DNA of 64,000 nt, from assembly GCF_900149695.1 (NCBI RefSeq), contig NZ_LT703006.1:1-64000 (forward strand), written 5' to 3'. Position numbers and translations under genes: made by a program. The stretch is from Anderseniella sp. Alg231-50 (GTDB lineage Bacteria > Pseudomonadota > Alphaproteobacteria > Rhizobiales > Aestuariivirgaceae). The notes under the pieces are model-generated. The model was given only the letters and a program-made list of their open reading frames with translations, ran no database searches and was not told the DNA's origin. Positions 17,251-26,366 of this stretch are shown piece by piece (positions within the stretch are counted from its first letter, which is position 1; every line of letters starts with the position of its first letter).

Positions 17251-18985
17251 TTTCCTCCCGCCTCAGTTCCCGGACAGCTTTCAGATAGGCCTTGATAATT
17301 GCTGTCTCCGTCACCGCGCCTAAAAGCCTGTTTGAGCCAGTTTCAACAACAGGGATGACATCGCCGACAAACCCTTCCAGTTGCCGCATCGCACCGGCAA
17401 GCGTCGTCGCCTCGTCAAACACCAGCGCTGCGGGCCTCATCAGGGATGACACAGGGGCCGATTTGTCATTGGCCCCTTCCCGCGCATCGAATACGCCCGC
17501 CAGATGTTTGTTTTCATCGAGCACAAATATCTCACTCAACGATGCGGAGCTGGCACGTTCAGACACCTTGCCGGCCGGCTCGTTCAGCGTACATCGGGCA
17601 AAATCCTCGATCACAAGATCAGACACAAGGTGCGTCGACAGGCGTGCCCGATCCCGGCCTTGTGACAGGTCAACACCCTTGCGCGCCAGCTGAATGTCAA
17701 ACAGGGAGCGGCCATAGATCCGATAGGAGACGAGGTTCGAGAAAACCACCGCGACCATCGCTGCAATGGTCAGGTCATAGTTCCGGGTCAACTCAAACAC
17801 GATAAGAATAGTCGTCAGAGGTGCCCCGATCACCGCACTCGTTACAGCCATCATCCCGCAGATCGCATAAGCGACAATCCCCGAGGTTGCCACGATGCCT
17901 GTTGCATCAACCAGCATCCAGCACAGTGCCCCGAACAGGATACCGATCAACAAGGCGGGGCTGAAAACCCCGCCTGCGAAGCCAAACCCGATACACAAGG
18001 CGGTGAGAGCTATTTTCGCGATGACCAGCAGCGCCAGTTCCCAGGTCTGGAATGCCCCCTCAATCGTCGCGAACCGGAGTGTCTCCTGGCCAATTCCCAT
18101 GACATCGGGCAGCCACAGGGCGGTGAGGCCAACCGCAAGACCGGCGCTTGCCGGACGCAGTACCGGCTTTATCGGCAAGCGCACGGCAAGATCGGCACAG
18201 CGCAATGTCAGATGCATAAAGCCGATTGCAACACCAGCCGCCAGCAGGCCCAGCACCCCGAACAGCACAAACTCGTGGCCATACTGCACACCGTCAAACT
18301 GCACCAGGAACAGGGCTTCGCGCTCGAACACCACGTTTGCAACCACATATCCGGTCGCCGCAGCGACGGTTGTGGGTGCAAAGGCCTGTATGGAGTAGTG
18401 GCGCAGGACAACTTCATGGGCAAAGACCATGCCGGCGATTGGCGCATTGAACGCGGTGGAGATCGCGGCGGCTACACCGCAGGACATCGCGATCGCGGCA
18501 AAGTTCGGGATGCGCAGGTTCAGCCGGTCCAGCACACTGCCCATCATTGCCCCGAGATAAACCAGCGGCCCGTACTGTCCAACCGACGCACCGGACCCCA
18601 GTGAGATCACCGCAGCTATCGTCGACAATACGCCGGCCCTGGCACCCGGTGGCGGAAGGGCAAGCTGTACTCCTCGAAGCACATCGGCCGGACCAAGCGG
18701 GCGTTTCTCCGGCGACAGTTTCGTCAGCAATATCCCGACAATGAGGCCGCCGATCACCGGCACCAGGATCGTCGCGGAAGTAATCAGCCAGAACGTGCCG
18801 TCAAACTGGACCCGCGTGCGCGGTGACACCAGCAGCGCGTTGTTCAGCCAGGCAACCGCCTCGACAAATGCTATGGCGGCCAGCGATACGCTGAGCCCGA
18901 TCACCAGGGCGCACAGCGTCATCGTGCATATCCGGTAGACGGCGCTGCCTGCGACCGGCGGTATTGTCCTTTCAAGACCTGTCAT
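17237..18985 (-). CDS. ClC-family chloride channel/antiporter with CBS domains
   Basis: A 582-residue membrane protein with the ClC core and a C-terminal CBS pair (about residues 450-575). The pore segments GSGASVGQYGPLVYLGA and GFGFAGGVFSPALLIG are clear. In most ClC antiporters the first segment reads GREGP and its Glu is the proton gate. Here it is GQYGP, so the gating Glu is replaced by Tyr. That suggests altered or uncoupled transport. The gene is co-transcribed with the binding-protein gene downstream, overlapping by 14 bases. Confidence 0.85.
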   Translation of the reverse strand: MTGLERTIPPVAGSAVYRICTMTLCALVIGLSVSLAAIAFVEAVAWLNNALLVSPRTRVQFDGTFWLITSATILVPVIGGLIVGILLTKLSPEKRPLGPADVLRGVQLALPPPGARAGVLSTIAAVISLGSGASVGQYGPLVYLGAMMGSVLDRLNLRIPNFAAIAMSCGVAAAISTAFNAPIAGMVFAHEVVLRHYSIQAFAPTTVAAATGYVVANVVFEREALFLVQFDGVQYGHEFVLFGVLGLLAAGVAIGFMHLTLRCADLAVRLPIKPVLRPASAGLAVGLTALWLPDVMGIGQETLRFATIEGAFQTWELALLVIAKIALTALCIGFGFAGGVFSPALLIGILFGALCWMLVDATGIVATSGIVAYAICGMMAVTSAVIGAPLTTILIVFELTRNYDLTIAAMVAVVFSNLVSYRIYGRSLFDIQLARKGVDLSQGRDRARLSTHLVSDLVIEDFARCTLNEPAGKVSERASSASLSEIFVLDENKHLAGVFDAREGANDKSAPVSSLMRPAALVFDEATTLAGAMRQLEGFVGDVIPVVETGSNRLLGAVTETAIIKAYLKAVRELRREENATA

Positions 18986-19042
18986 GTTGAGACTGTTTCA
19001 AGAATTCTTTTTCAAGGCAACAGTCGCAGGCCATAGGCATGC

Positions 19043-20425
19043 TTACTGGTCAGCCTCGGGATTGTCCGCCTTGACGCGCTTTGCCCTGGCTTGCCGCTTG
19101 GGTTTTACAGCCGTGTTTGACAGTTCCACCTTGACCGGACCGCGCATGGCGACATCGCGATGCGGGTATGGAATGTCGATGCCGGCTTCATCGAGACCGT
19201 CCCACAGCAACAGGAATACATCACCGCGCACATTGACCGTTCCCTGCCCCGGATCCCGGATCCAGAAGCGCAGCTTGTAGTTGATCGAACTGTCGCCGAA
19301 CTCGGTAATGTGACACACCGGCGGCGGCACCGCCTGCACCCGTTTGTGAGTCGCTGCCACAGCCCTGGCCAGATCGCGCACGGTATGGGGACTTGCCTCA
19401 TAGCTCACCCCGAAATCCAGGTCGATGCGCACCAGGTCCGATGAATATGACCAGTTCACCACCTGGGAAGTAATCAGGTCCTCGTTCGGTATCAGGTACT
19501 CGCGGCCGTCGCGCGAAATCACCGAGGCATAGCGCGCGGCCAGCTCGTTGATCTTGCCATAGGTGTCGCCGACCGAAATTACGTCTCCCGGCTTGATGGA
19601 TTTATCGACCAGCAGGATGATACCCGAAATCAGGTTCGACACCACCTTCTGCAGGCCAAACCCGATGCCGAGGCCAATGGCGCCTGAGAACACCGCCAGC
19701 GCGGTCAGGTCAATGCCGACGAAACTGCACGCGGCCAGAACCGCGGCAATCATCAGCGCGGCCTTTATCAGTTTGCCCAGCAGAACCTGAAGCGACGGAT
19801 TTAGGTCTTCACTGGTCTTGATGCGGTTGTCGGCAAACCGGCCGATCAGCATTGCCAGCCAGACCATCGCCGACACTGTGAGGATCGAGTTTATGACCAG
19901 CAGCGGTGTCAGCCTGATCCCCTGCATCTCGATACCGAACGTATCCAGCGCGTTGATTGTCTCAGGCAGCAGGTTGAGAATCGACAGCGCCGCCACCGAC
20001 CAGGCGAGCAGCTCGATGGTTTTGGCCATGAAGCGGTTGCGGATAAGGCGCGAGGCAATTGAGATGATGACCCAGGCGGTGCACAGCTTGGCTGCAATGC
20101 CGATCAGGTAACTGCGCGAAATCCAGGTCACCGCCTGCATCGCTTCCACGGCGAACCACAGCAGAATTGCCAGGAAGATCCAGCGCATGCGGCGCATAAC
20201 CACCGCCAGCACACGCAGCAATTGGGGCTGGCCCTTGATGTTGCGCACATAGGTTTCGACACTTGGCGCCAGCCACCGGTTGAGTATGAATGCGCCGGCA
20301 ATCGCAGCAAAAATAATCGAGAGCTGGATCAGCGCCCACTGCAGGCCGATATAGGTAGAGGTAATGCCAAGCTGGTTCAGCCAGTTGGAAACAAAGCCTG
20401 ATACATCGTTCACCATATCAGACAT
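19043..20425 (-). CDS. MscS-family mechanosensitive channel
   Basis: A 460-residue membrane protein with several N-terminal helices and the MscS core. The pore-lining helix reads FSGAIGLGIGFGLQKVVSNLISGIILLVD and is followed by the beta domain (KPGDVISVGDTYGKINELAARYASVISRDGREYLIPNEDLI). It should open under membrane tension to release solutes during hypo-osmotic shock. The basic tail (KRQARAKRVKADNPEADQ) is an extension beyond the core. The start at 20425 is preferred over an upstream ATG at 20476 because AGGGGAAA lies at the right distance. It precedes the ClC gene in the same direction with about 57 bases between. Confidence 0.88.
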   Translation of the reverse strand: MSDMVNDVSGFVSNWLNQLGITSTYIGLQWALIQLSIIFAAIAGAFILNRWLAPSVETYVRNIKGQPQLLRVLAVVMRRMRWIFLAILLWFAVEAMQAVTWISRSYLIGIAAKLCTAWVIISIASRLIRNRFMAKTIELLAWSVAALSILNLLPETINALDTFGIEMQGIRLTPLLVINSILTVSAMVWLAMLIGRFADNRIKTSEDLNPSLQVLLGKLIKAALMIAAVLAACSFVGIDLTALAVFSGAIGLGIGFGLQKVVSNLISGIILLVDKSIKPGDVISVGDTYGKINELAARYASVISRDGREYLIPNEDLITSQVVNWSYSSDLVRIDLDFGVSYEASPHTVRDLARAVAATHKRVQAVPPPVCHITEFGDSSINYKLRFWIRDPGQGTVNVRGDVFLLLWDGLDEAGIDIPYPHRDVAMRGPVKVELSNTAVKPKRQARAKRVKADNPEADQ

Positions 20426-20492
20426 GTCTGTTTCCCCTAAGCCGGAACTGGTTCGGTCTTCTCTGCCAGGAGGCATGATATATCAAGTATCC

Positions 20493-21092
20493 TCACCCCG
20501 GACGGCGCATTCGGAAAGCTTCCTTTACCACCGTGTATTCCGAATATCCCATGCGCATGATCGGTTGCATGGCCGCCGTGTTCACTCTGCCATCCTCGAT
20601 GAACCGGTCATCAATATACACACCTATGACCTGTCCGACCACAATGGCATAACCGCCGGCTGCATTGTCATGACCGGGCAGGTCAACTGTCTTGACATAC
20701 CTGCACTCCAGGCCGACCGGGCTGGCCGCAACCCGCGGTGGCTTCACCATGACACTGGCCGCCTTTTCAAGCCCGGCAAGCTCAAACTCGTCAACACCGG
20801 TCTCGACAGGAGCCGACGACTGGTTCATCTGTTCGCGCAAGTCCCAGGTCGCCATGTTGCAGACGAACTCTCCCGTCTCGACAATATTGGTGATGGAGTC
20901 TTTCTGGCCCGCCGATCCAAACACGACATAGTGGGGATTGTCCGACATCGCGTTGAAGAAACTGTAGGGCGCCAGGTTCACCACACCGGCTGCCGACATC
21001 GACGATATCCAGCCGATCGGCCGCGGTGCAACCAGAGCCTTGAACGGATCATACTGGTGGCCATGATTGTTTTCTTCAGTACCGTAGAACAT
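20493..21092 (-). CDS. Flavin reductase-like FMN-binding protein
   Basis: A 199-residue split-barrel protein of the DIM6/NTAB flavin reductase family. The motif VAPRPIGWISSMSAAGVVNLAPYSFFNAMSDNP is diagnostic, with the FMN-binding Ser/Thr residues. ETGEFVCNMAT and a C-terminal MRMGYSEYTVV follow. It likely binds FMN and reduces it or uses it on an unknown substrate. Two ATGs compete: 21107 and 21092. GGAG lies five bases before the latter, so that start is used. It is transcribed toward mscS with 67 bases between, probably as a separate unit. Confidence 0.8.
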   Translation of the reverse strand: MFYGTEENNHGHQYDPFKALVAPRPIGWISSMSAAGVVNLAPYSFFNAMSDNPHYVVFGSAGQKDSITNIVETGEFVCNMATWDLREQMNQSSAPVETGVDEFELAGLEKAASVMVKPPRVAASPVGLECRYVKTVDLPGHDNAAGGYAIVVGQVIGVYIDDRFIEDGRVNTAAMQPIMRMGYSEYTVVKEAFRMRRPG

Positions 21093-21256
21093 AAGCACTC
21101 CGTTCATTCAGGTGTGGTTGCAGTAGTGTGGCTTGATGGCGTCCGGCATGGCCTGCTGTCAACCGGTGATGACACAAATGTCACTTGAGCCGGCGCCCAA
21201 GCATCGCCATGTTGCAATGCAACATAATCGTTTCGGATCAAATTGGAGACTGGCAC

Positions 21257-22039
21257 ATGCTCAAGGGCAAAACCGCACTCGTCACCGGCTCAACCTCCGG
21301 CATCGGCCTGGACATGGCCGAGGCACTCGCACGTGAGGGCGCAAACATCATGCTCAACGGTCTCGGCGATGCAACGGAAATCGAGGCAACCCGCGCCGGC
21401 CTGGAAAAACGCACCGGGGTCAAGGTGTCCTTCATGGGCGCAAACCTGATGAAGGCGGACGCCTGTGCCGACCTGGTGGCAGCGACACAGAAGGAATTCG
21501 GCACGCTGGACATATTGATCAACAATGCCGGCATGCAGTTCGTATCCCCGATCGAGGAGTTCCCGGTCGAAAAATGGGATGCGATAATGGCGCTCAACCT
21601 GTCGGCGCCATTTCACACCATCCGGGCAGCTCTTCCGGCAATGAAGGATGCCGGCTGGGGCCGCATCATCAATACCGGTTCTGCCCACTCACTGGTCGCC
21701 TCGCCGTTCAAATCCGCCTACGTGGCCGCCAAGCACGGCCTCGCCGGCCTGACCAAGACCGTAGCGCTGGAAGCGGCGGAACATGGCATTACCTGCAACA
21801 CCATTTGCCCCGGCTATGTCAGCACAGAATTGGTCGATGCACAGATAGCCGACACCGCCAAGGCGCGCGGCATGACCGAAAAGGAAGTTATCCAGAAAGT
21901 CATCCTGGAGGCCCAGCCGACCAGGGAATTCGTCACTGTCGAACAGATATCCGGGCTGGCCGTGTTCCTGTGTTCAGACGCCGCCGCCAGCATGACCGGC
22001 GTTATCCTGCCGATTGACGGCGGCTGGACGGCGCACTGA
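21257..22039 (+). CDS. bdhA: 3-hydroxybutyrate dehydrogenase (SDR)
   Basis: A 260-residue short-chain dehydrogenase of exactly the usual BdhA length. The NAD site is TGSTSGIGLDMAEALA (residues 9-24), NNAGMQFVSPIEEFP follows near residue 90, the catalytic Ser lies in NTGSAHSLVASPFKSAYVAAKHG together with the Tyr-x3-Lys pair. The SPIEEFP and YVSTELVDAQI segments match D-3-hydroxybutyrate dehydrogenases, which oxidise the PHB monomer to acetoacetate. The start at 21257 has GGAG eight bases upstream. The patatin gene begins two bases after its stop, which suggests a joint role in storage-polymer or lipid turnover. Confidence 0.87.
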   Translation: MLKGKTALVTGSTSGIGLDMAEALAREGANIMLNGLGDATEIEATRAGLEKRTGVKVSFMGANLMKADACADLVAATQKEFGTLDILINNAGMQFVSPIEEFPVEKWDAIMALNLSAPFHTIRAALPAMKDAGWGRIINTGSAHSLVASPFKSAYVAAKHGLAGLTKTVALEAAEHGITCNTICPGYVSTELVDAQIADTAKARGMTEKEVIQKVILEAQPTREFVTVEQISGLAVFLCSDAAASMTGVILPIDGGWTAH

Positions 22040-22041
22040 CC

Positions 22042-23058
22042 ATGGCAAAGACCAAACCAATCGCACTGGCCCTTCAGGGCGGCGGCGCGCACGGCGCCTT
22101 CACCTGGGGTGTGCTGGACAGGCTGCTCGAAGACGGTCGGTTGATCGTCAAGGCAATCACCGGCACCAGTGCCGGTGCCATGAATGCAGCCGTCCTGGCG
22201 CAGGGCTTTACCCAGAATGGCCCTGATGGCGCACGCGAAACCCTCGAGACGTTCTGGCATGCCCTGTCGGTCATGGGCCAGGCCAGCCCCATCAAGCGCT
22301 CGTTTGCCGACATGCTGACCGGCAACTGGAGCCTTGATGCCTCGCCCGCCTATAACATGCTCGACATCATGTCGCGCATCGTGTCGCCTTATGACACCAA
22401 CCCGTTCGACATCAATCCGCTGCTCGACCTGCTCAACCAGTCCATCGACTTCGGCAAGGTGCGAAAATGCAATGACATCGAGTTGTTCGTATCGGCAACC
22501 AATGTGCGCAACGGCAAGATCAAGGTGTTCAAGGGATCGGAACTGACGGCAGACATGCTGATGGCATCTGCCTGCCTGCCGCATCTGTACAAATCCGTCA
22601 ATGTCGATGGCGAGCTCTACTGGGACGGCGGTTATATGGGCAACCCGCCGATCTTTCCGCTGTTTTACAACACCTCGATTGCAGACATCATGATCGTCCA
22701 GATCAATCCGATCGAACGGGACGAGGAACCGAAGACGGCGCGCGAAATTCACAACCGGGTCAATGAAATCAGCTTCAATTCGTCCTTGCTGCGCGAACTC
22801 AGGACCATAGAGTTCGTTACTCGCCTGATCGCCGACGGCAAGCTGGATGCAAACCACTATACCCACGCCCGCATGCATCGCATCGAGGCCAGTGATGAGA
22901 TCAACCCGCTGTCGGCATCTTCAAAACTGAACACCGAGTGGGAGTTTCTGTGTCATTTGCGCGATATCGGTCGGGAGACCTGCAGCGCCTGGCTGGATGC
23001 CAACTACGATCAGGTCGGCAAGTCGTCAACGCTCGACCTGCGCGCCATGTTCGAGTGA
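22042..23058 (+). CDS. Patatin-like phospholipase
   Basis: A 338-residue protein with all patatin motifs: oxyanion loop QGGGAHGAFTWG (residues 9-20), nucleophile Ser in GTSAGAMNA (G-x-S-x-G, near residue 43), and the catalytic Asp in DGGYMGNPP near residue 196. It should be a serine lipase/acyl hydrolase of the inner membrane or cytosol. No signal peptide or TM segment is seen. In many alphaproteobacteria a patatin gene directly follows bdhA, as here. Its 3' end overlaps the convergent HAD gene by 33 bases. Confidence 0.87.
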   Translation: MAKTKPIALALQGGGAHGAFTWGVLDRLLEDGRLIVKAITGTSAGAMNAAVLAQGFTQNGPDGARETLETFWHALSVMGQASPIKRSFADMLTGNWSLDASPAYNMLDIMSRIVSPYDTNPFDINPLLDLLNQSIDFGKVRKCNDIELFVSATNVRNGKIKVFKGSELTADMLMASACLPHLYKSVNVDGELYWDGGYMGNPPIFPLFYNTSIADIMIVQINPIERDEEPKTAREIHNRVNEISFNSSLLRELRTIEFVTRLIADGKLDANHYTHARMHRIEASDEINPLSASSKLNTEWEFLCHLRDIGRETCSAWLDANYDQVGKSSTLDLRAMFE

Positions 23059-23760
23059 GGCCAGCAGGGTCTGCAAGTGCGAAATGTCGTCGATGACATG
23101 GTCGGCAAGCGGAACCAGCTGGTCACGCGTGGAGTTACCTGACAGCACACCGACGCACACGCCTGCGCCGCCGGCGCGCCCGCATTGCATGTCATGGGCA
23201 TTGTCACCCACCATCATCACGCGATGCGGTTCGATGCCCGTGTGGCCGGCAAATGCCAGCAGCGGGTCCCCGGCCGGTTTGGGGTTCGCCACTGAATCAT
23301 AGCCCAGCACCAGATCGAACATGTCATCCAGTCCGAACGCGCTCACAGTGGCATGCGCAGACGCCGCTGCGTCATTGGTAGCCACGCCCAGCGCCAGGTC
23401 GAGTTGCTTCAGCCCGGAGAATATCCGCTGGCCCTGCTCGCGCGGAAATACCGGATGCGACGCTGCGCGCAGGCAATGCGTGTTGACCGTCTCGACCAGA
23501 CCGGCAGGGGTCATTGCGTCCAGCAGCGGCATCCACACTTCGACCAGGTCATCGGTGTGCCCGGCCGCCCATATCGATCCAGGCAGGAAGGTGTCTGCAC
23601 CCGGGTCAAACCCGGCAACGTCAAGCAGCCGGGTTTCCAGATCGGCATCGCCATCGGCTGCATCTGCCGCAATGGCTTTCAGGGCCGGTGTCCAGGTTTT
23701 CTCGAAATCGACAAACACGCCGTCCTTGTCGAACAACACTGCCGCAATGGAATTCGCCAT
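23026..23760 (-). CDS. HAD-superfamily phosphatase, phosphoglycolate phosphatase-like
   Basis: A 244-residue HAD hydrolase. Motif I is FDKDGVFVDFEKTW with Lys between the two Asp positions (D-K-D). Motif II is GVATNDAAA, where the usual Ser/Thr is Thr. Motif III Lys lies in ANPKPAGDP, and motif IV is VGDNAHDMQCGRAGGA. It dephosphorylates a small phosphate ester, perhaps 2-phosphoglycolate. It starts four bases after the nitroreductase stop, so the two form an operon read from the minus strand. Confidence 0.8.
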   Translation of the reverse strand: MANSIAAVLFDKDGVFVDFEKTWTPALKAIAADAADGDADLETRLLDVAGFDPGADTFLPGSIWAAGHTDDLVEVWMPLLDAMTPAGLVETVNTHCLRAASHPVFPREQGQRIFSGLKQLDLALGVATNDAAASAHATVSAFGLDDMFDLVLGYDSVANPKPAGDPLLAFAGHTGIEPHRVMMVGDNAHDMQCGRAGGAGVCVGVLSGNSTRDQLVPLADHVIDDISHLQTLLASLEHGAQVER

Positions 23761-23764
23761 GCTC

Positions 23765-24376
23765 TTAAAACCGCGTGGTCAGGCTGGCAGGTTCGGGCCT
23801 TGGCCTGTCTTCCTGCAACTGCGCCGGAGTTCCCAGATAGATGAAGCCGGCGATGCGCTCACTGTCGGCCAGCCCCAACGCCGTCAGCACATGCCGGTCG
23901 AAGGAGAACCAGCCCGATATCCACTGCGCGGCCAGCCCCATGGCCGTGGCTGCAACCAGCATGTTCTGGCACACTGCACCGGCCGACATAAGCTGTTCCC
24001 ATTCCGGTATCTTGGGATGATCGGTTATTGCCGTGCTGACAACCGCGACAACACACGGCGCGCGCGAAAACATGGTGCGCTGGACTTGGAGCGTTTCCTC
24101 GCCATGGTCCGGATGCAGTTCATGATACCGGCCAGCGACGATTTCTCCGGCCCGCTCGCGCGCATCACCTTCGAACACGATAAACCGCCACGGCGTCAGC
24201 TTGCCGTGATCCGGGACCCGCACTGCAATATTCAGCAGCCGATCCAGTTGCTCACCGCTTGGCCCCGGCCCGGTCATCGCCTTGGCCGAGGCTGATCGGC
24301 GGGTTTCAAGCAGGCGCAATGCATCAGCCGTGTCGTTGAGTGCCTCAAACGCCAGTCCCTTGTTCAATTCAACCAT
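23765..24376 (-). CDS. Nitroreductase family protein (YdjA-like)
   Basis: A 203-residue FMN enzyme. The N-terminal LLETRRSASAKAMTGPGPS, then RVPDHGKLTPWRFIVFEG and GAVCQNMLVAATAMGLAAQWISGW, match the short YdjA-type nitroreductases. These use NAD(P)H and FMN, with unclear natural substrates. The start has AGAGGATG four bases upstream. It is the first gene of a two-gene unit with the HAD phosphatase. Confidence 0.83.
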   Translation of the reverse strand: MVELNKGLAFEALNDTADALRLLETRRSASAKAMTGPGPSGEQLDRLLNIAVRVPDHGKLTPWRFIVFEGDARERAGEIVAGRYHELHPDHGEETLQVQRTMFSRAPCVVAVVSTAITDHPKIPEWEQLMSAGAVCQNMLVAATAMGLAAQWISGWFSFDRHVLTALGLADSERIAGFIYLGTPAQLQEDRPRPEPASLTTRF

Positions 24377-24729
24377 TGATCATCCTCTGGTCCAACGGAA
24401 TTTCAGCGAGTTTAATATCACTGTTCAAAGTTGTTTTCTAACGCCGAAATGTTCCATCGGCTCTATTGTCACGACAGCTCACTAGTCAAGCATCCACTCG
24501 AGCCTGCTGCCGCCAAGGTGCCCTTCAACTTCCTCAAAATTCAATATCGTTTGCCGGAGAGGAAACGGGTTGACCATCCCAAGCCCGGTGTGAACACACC
24601 AAGCGTTCCGGCATTGGGTAATGCCGTAATCCAATCACTGAGTGGTGCCCAGGCTTGCGTATTCGTCAACTGACTATTTCCAACCATGAACTGAATGGAC
24701 GTACGACCCGGCGCCATGCATTCCACAGG
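24377..24729. other. Gene-free gap of 353 bases
   Basis: I see no convincing coding frame, terminator or repeat in this stretch. The short frames here have no recognisable domain and low-quality starts. It must contain the promoter of the nitroreductase/HAD unit near its left end. Confidence 0.4.
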
Positions 24730-24921
24730 TTACTTCCCCTTTCCTGTTCTGCTCCTGGCATCCTTGAAGTTCCTCCACAGGTAGGCGGCAAACGTCCCGA
24801 AAAACGCAATGCCCCAAACCATATTCGCCCACAACGGCAGATGGTCTTGCAGCCGGTAGATGTGCGCCACAATTGATGCGAATACGAAAACAATTGCCGC
24901 TATTTCAGCTCTGTCCTTCAT
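24730..24921 (-). CDS. Small two-helix membrane protein, unknown
   Basis: A 63-residue protein with two hydrophobic stretches (AAIVFVFASIVAHIY and MVWGIAFFGTFAAYLW) joined by a short QDHLPLWAN loop and ending in a basic tail (RNFKDARSRTGKGK). I do not recognise the family. Its ATG follows directly after the TAG of the DUF1737-like gene, which is a good sign of translational coupling and supports it as real. Confidence 0.5.
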   Translation of the reverse strand: MKDRAEIAAIVFVFASIVAHIYRLQDHLPLWANMVWGIAFFGTFAAYLWRNFKDARSRTGKGK

Positions 24922-25092
24922 CTATCCACGCTTTGATTTTCGAGACATCAGCAGGGTGTAATTGCGCTTGTAATCCGGGCCGATTGAATGGCTTATCCCG
25001 CCTTGAGGCTTCCAGCCTTTCTTGCCGAAAGCACGTATTCTGGTTTCCATTTCTTCAGGGCATGAGGCTTCTATGATCTTGTATTTAGTCAT
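24922..25092 (-). CDS. DUF1737-like small protein
   Basis: A 56-residue protein: MTKYKIIEASCPEEMETRIRA then FGKKGWKPQGGISHSIG and YTLLMSRK. The pattern of Tyr-rich first strand, helix, G-W-x-P-x-G-G-I turn and final strand matches DUF1737, a small fold of unknown function. The longer frame to 25203 adds unrelated residues, so ATG 25092 is used. It is coupled to the small membrane protein gene that follows. Confidence 0.6.
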   Translation of the reverse strand: MTKYKIIEASCPEEMETRIRAFGKKGWKPQGGISHSIGPDYKRNYTLLMSRKSKRG

Positions 25093-25229
25093 GGAGTGTC
25101 CGACGCAGCTATAGCAAAACAGGAACAAATGCAGGGTGATTTGTACCTCTTTTCCAGCAAAATTGCACCGTTCTTGTATCGCTCGCAGAGAGCCGAAAAC
25201 CAAATTATAAATATAGTTTAGGCGTCGCG

Positions 25230-25244
25230 TTAACCTTCTATTAA
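25230..25244 (+). promoter_or_regulatory. CtrA-type binding site (TTAA-N7-TTAA)
   Basis: TTAA at 25230-25233 and TTAA at 25241-25244 with a seven-base spacer match the CtrA consensus. The site lies 128 bases before the secreted-protein start at 25372 and 138 bases before the DUF1737-like start at 25092, so either could be the target. Confidence 0.55.
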
Positions 25245-25371
25245 GGATTTAATTGCGGGCCGCACGGGGGCTGTGTTTATCTCCCCTTGCCGATCGGAAT
25301 ACAGGTCGGGGGATATGCAGACCGGGCCTTGCAAGAGTTAGGCATCCAGAAGTCTGACAGGGAAAATTCGA

Positions 25372-26304
25372 ATGCACGTAAATCTCCAACGTGCACGACA
25401 GCACAGTCGGGGCCGCTTTCTCACAGGGGCGGCCCTGAACTTTGTCGGCGCCAGTTTACTCCTTAGTCTTGGGGCATCGTCCGCCCTCACCGCGCAGCGC
25501 GCAGACACTGACCCACTCATAACCAATTCAATACCGGCCAGAACCGCACAAGTGCCGCTGGAACTGCGCATTGAAATCACCAGGCCCGGCCGCGAAGGCA
25601 TCAGGCTGGCCGGTCGCCTGTCGGAAGACGGCGGCCTGATCAAAAAACCGGTTACATGGAAACTGATCCGCACCCTCGGCAATGGTGCGAAGGGCGGTGA
25701 GCCGGTTTACACCGACTTCCAGCCGGTGGCGGACATTCCGCTTGAGCCTGGAAACTACCGCATCGAGGCTCGCTATGGCAGCGTGTCAACCGTCAAGCCT
25801 GTTGTACTTGCCAAAGGCCAGCATCTCAGCCTGACATTCGTGTTCAATGTGGGCGGTCTTCGCACCCTGTCGACACTGGGCAATGAACCCTTGCCGGGGC
25901 CCGCACGCGCGGTTCACAAGGCATATGCCATCAATGGCACCAGCGCCGGCGAGCTCATCGCCACATCGGCCGTGCAGGGCGGCCTGATGCGGCTCGGCGC
26001 CGGCACCTACCGTCTCGAAAGCGAAATCGAACCTGGCAACACCGTCACCCATACACAAGTGACGATCAAACCCGGCATCCTGACTTCGCTCAGCCTGGAC
26101 CATGAAGCGGGTATTGCCGTTGTCGACGCTCCGGCGGGAGTACCCTGGTTCGTCGCCAGCCGAGAAAAGAACTGGCGCCGATCAGGCATCGGACCCGGCG
26201 TGCTGACGCTGGCACCTGGCAGCTATACCTATCAGGACAACGACCAGACCCGCACAGTTATCATTGTTGCCGGCGAACGCACAAAAGTACGTGCTGGCGA
26301 CTAG
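25372..26304 (+). CDS. Secreted or periplasmic protein with repeated beta units, unknown
   Basis: A 310-residue protein with a long N-terminal segment that looks like a signal peptide (basic start, then LTGAALNFVGASLLLSLGASSALTA). The mature part carries three related beta units: PLEPGNYRIEARYGSV, RLGAGTYRLESEIEPG and TLAPGSYTYQDND, each L-x-P/A-G-x-Y followed by short strands, like carboxypeptidase-regulatory or invasion-type Ig folds. I do not know its function. It is alone in its orientation and has a CtrA-type box 128 bases upstream, which suggests expression linked to the cell cycle. Confidence 0.6.
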   Translation: MHVNLQRARQHSRGRFLTGAALNFVGASLLLSLGASSALTAQRADTDPLITNSIPARTAQVPLELRIEITRPGREGIRLAGRLSEDGGLIKKPVTWKLIRTLGNGAKGGEPVYTDFQPVADIPLEPGNYRIEARYGSVSTVKPVVLAKGQHLSLTFVFNVGGLRTLSTLGNEPLPGPARAVHKAYAINGTSAGELIATSAVQGGLMRLGAGTYRLESEIEPGNTVTHTQVTIKPGILTSLSLDHEAGIAVVDAPAGVPWFVASREKNWRRSGIGPGVLTLAPGSYTYQDNDQTRTVIIVAGERTKVRAGD

Positions 26305-26366
26305 GGTCGGGCCCTGCTAAACCCAAAGATATCGTACGGCGGCTCAGAGCCCAATCTGACGGTTCA

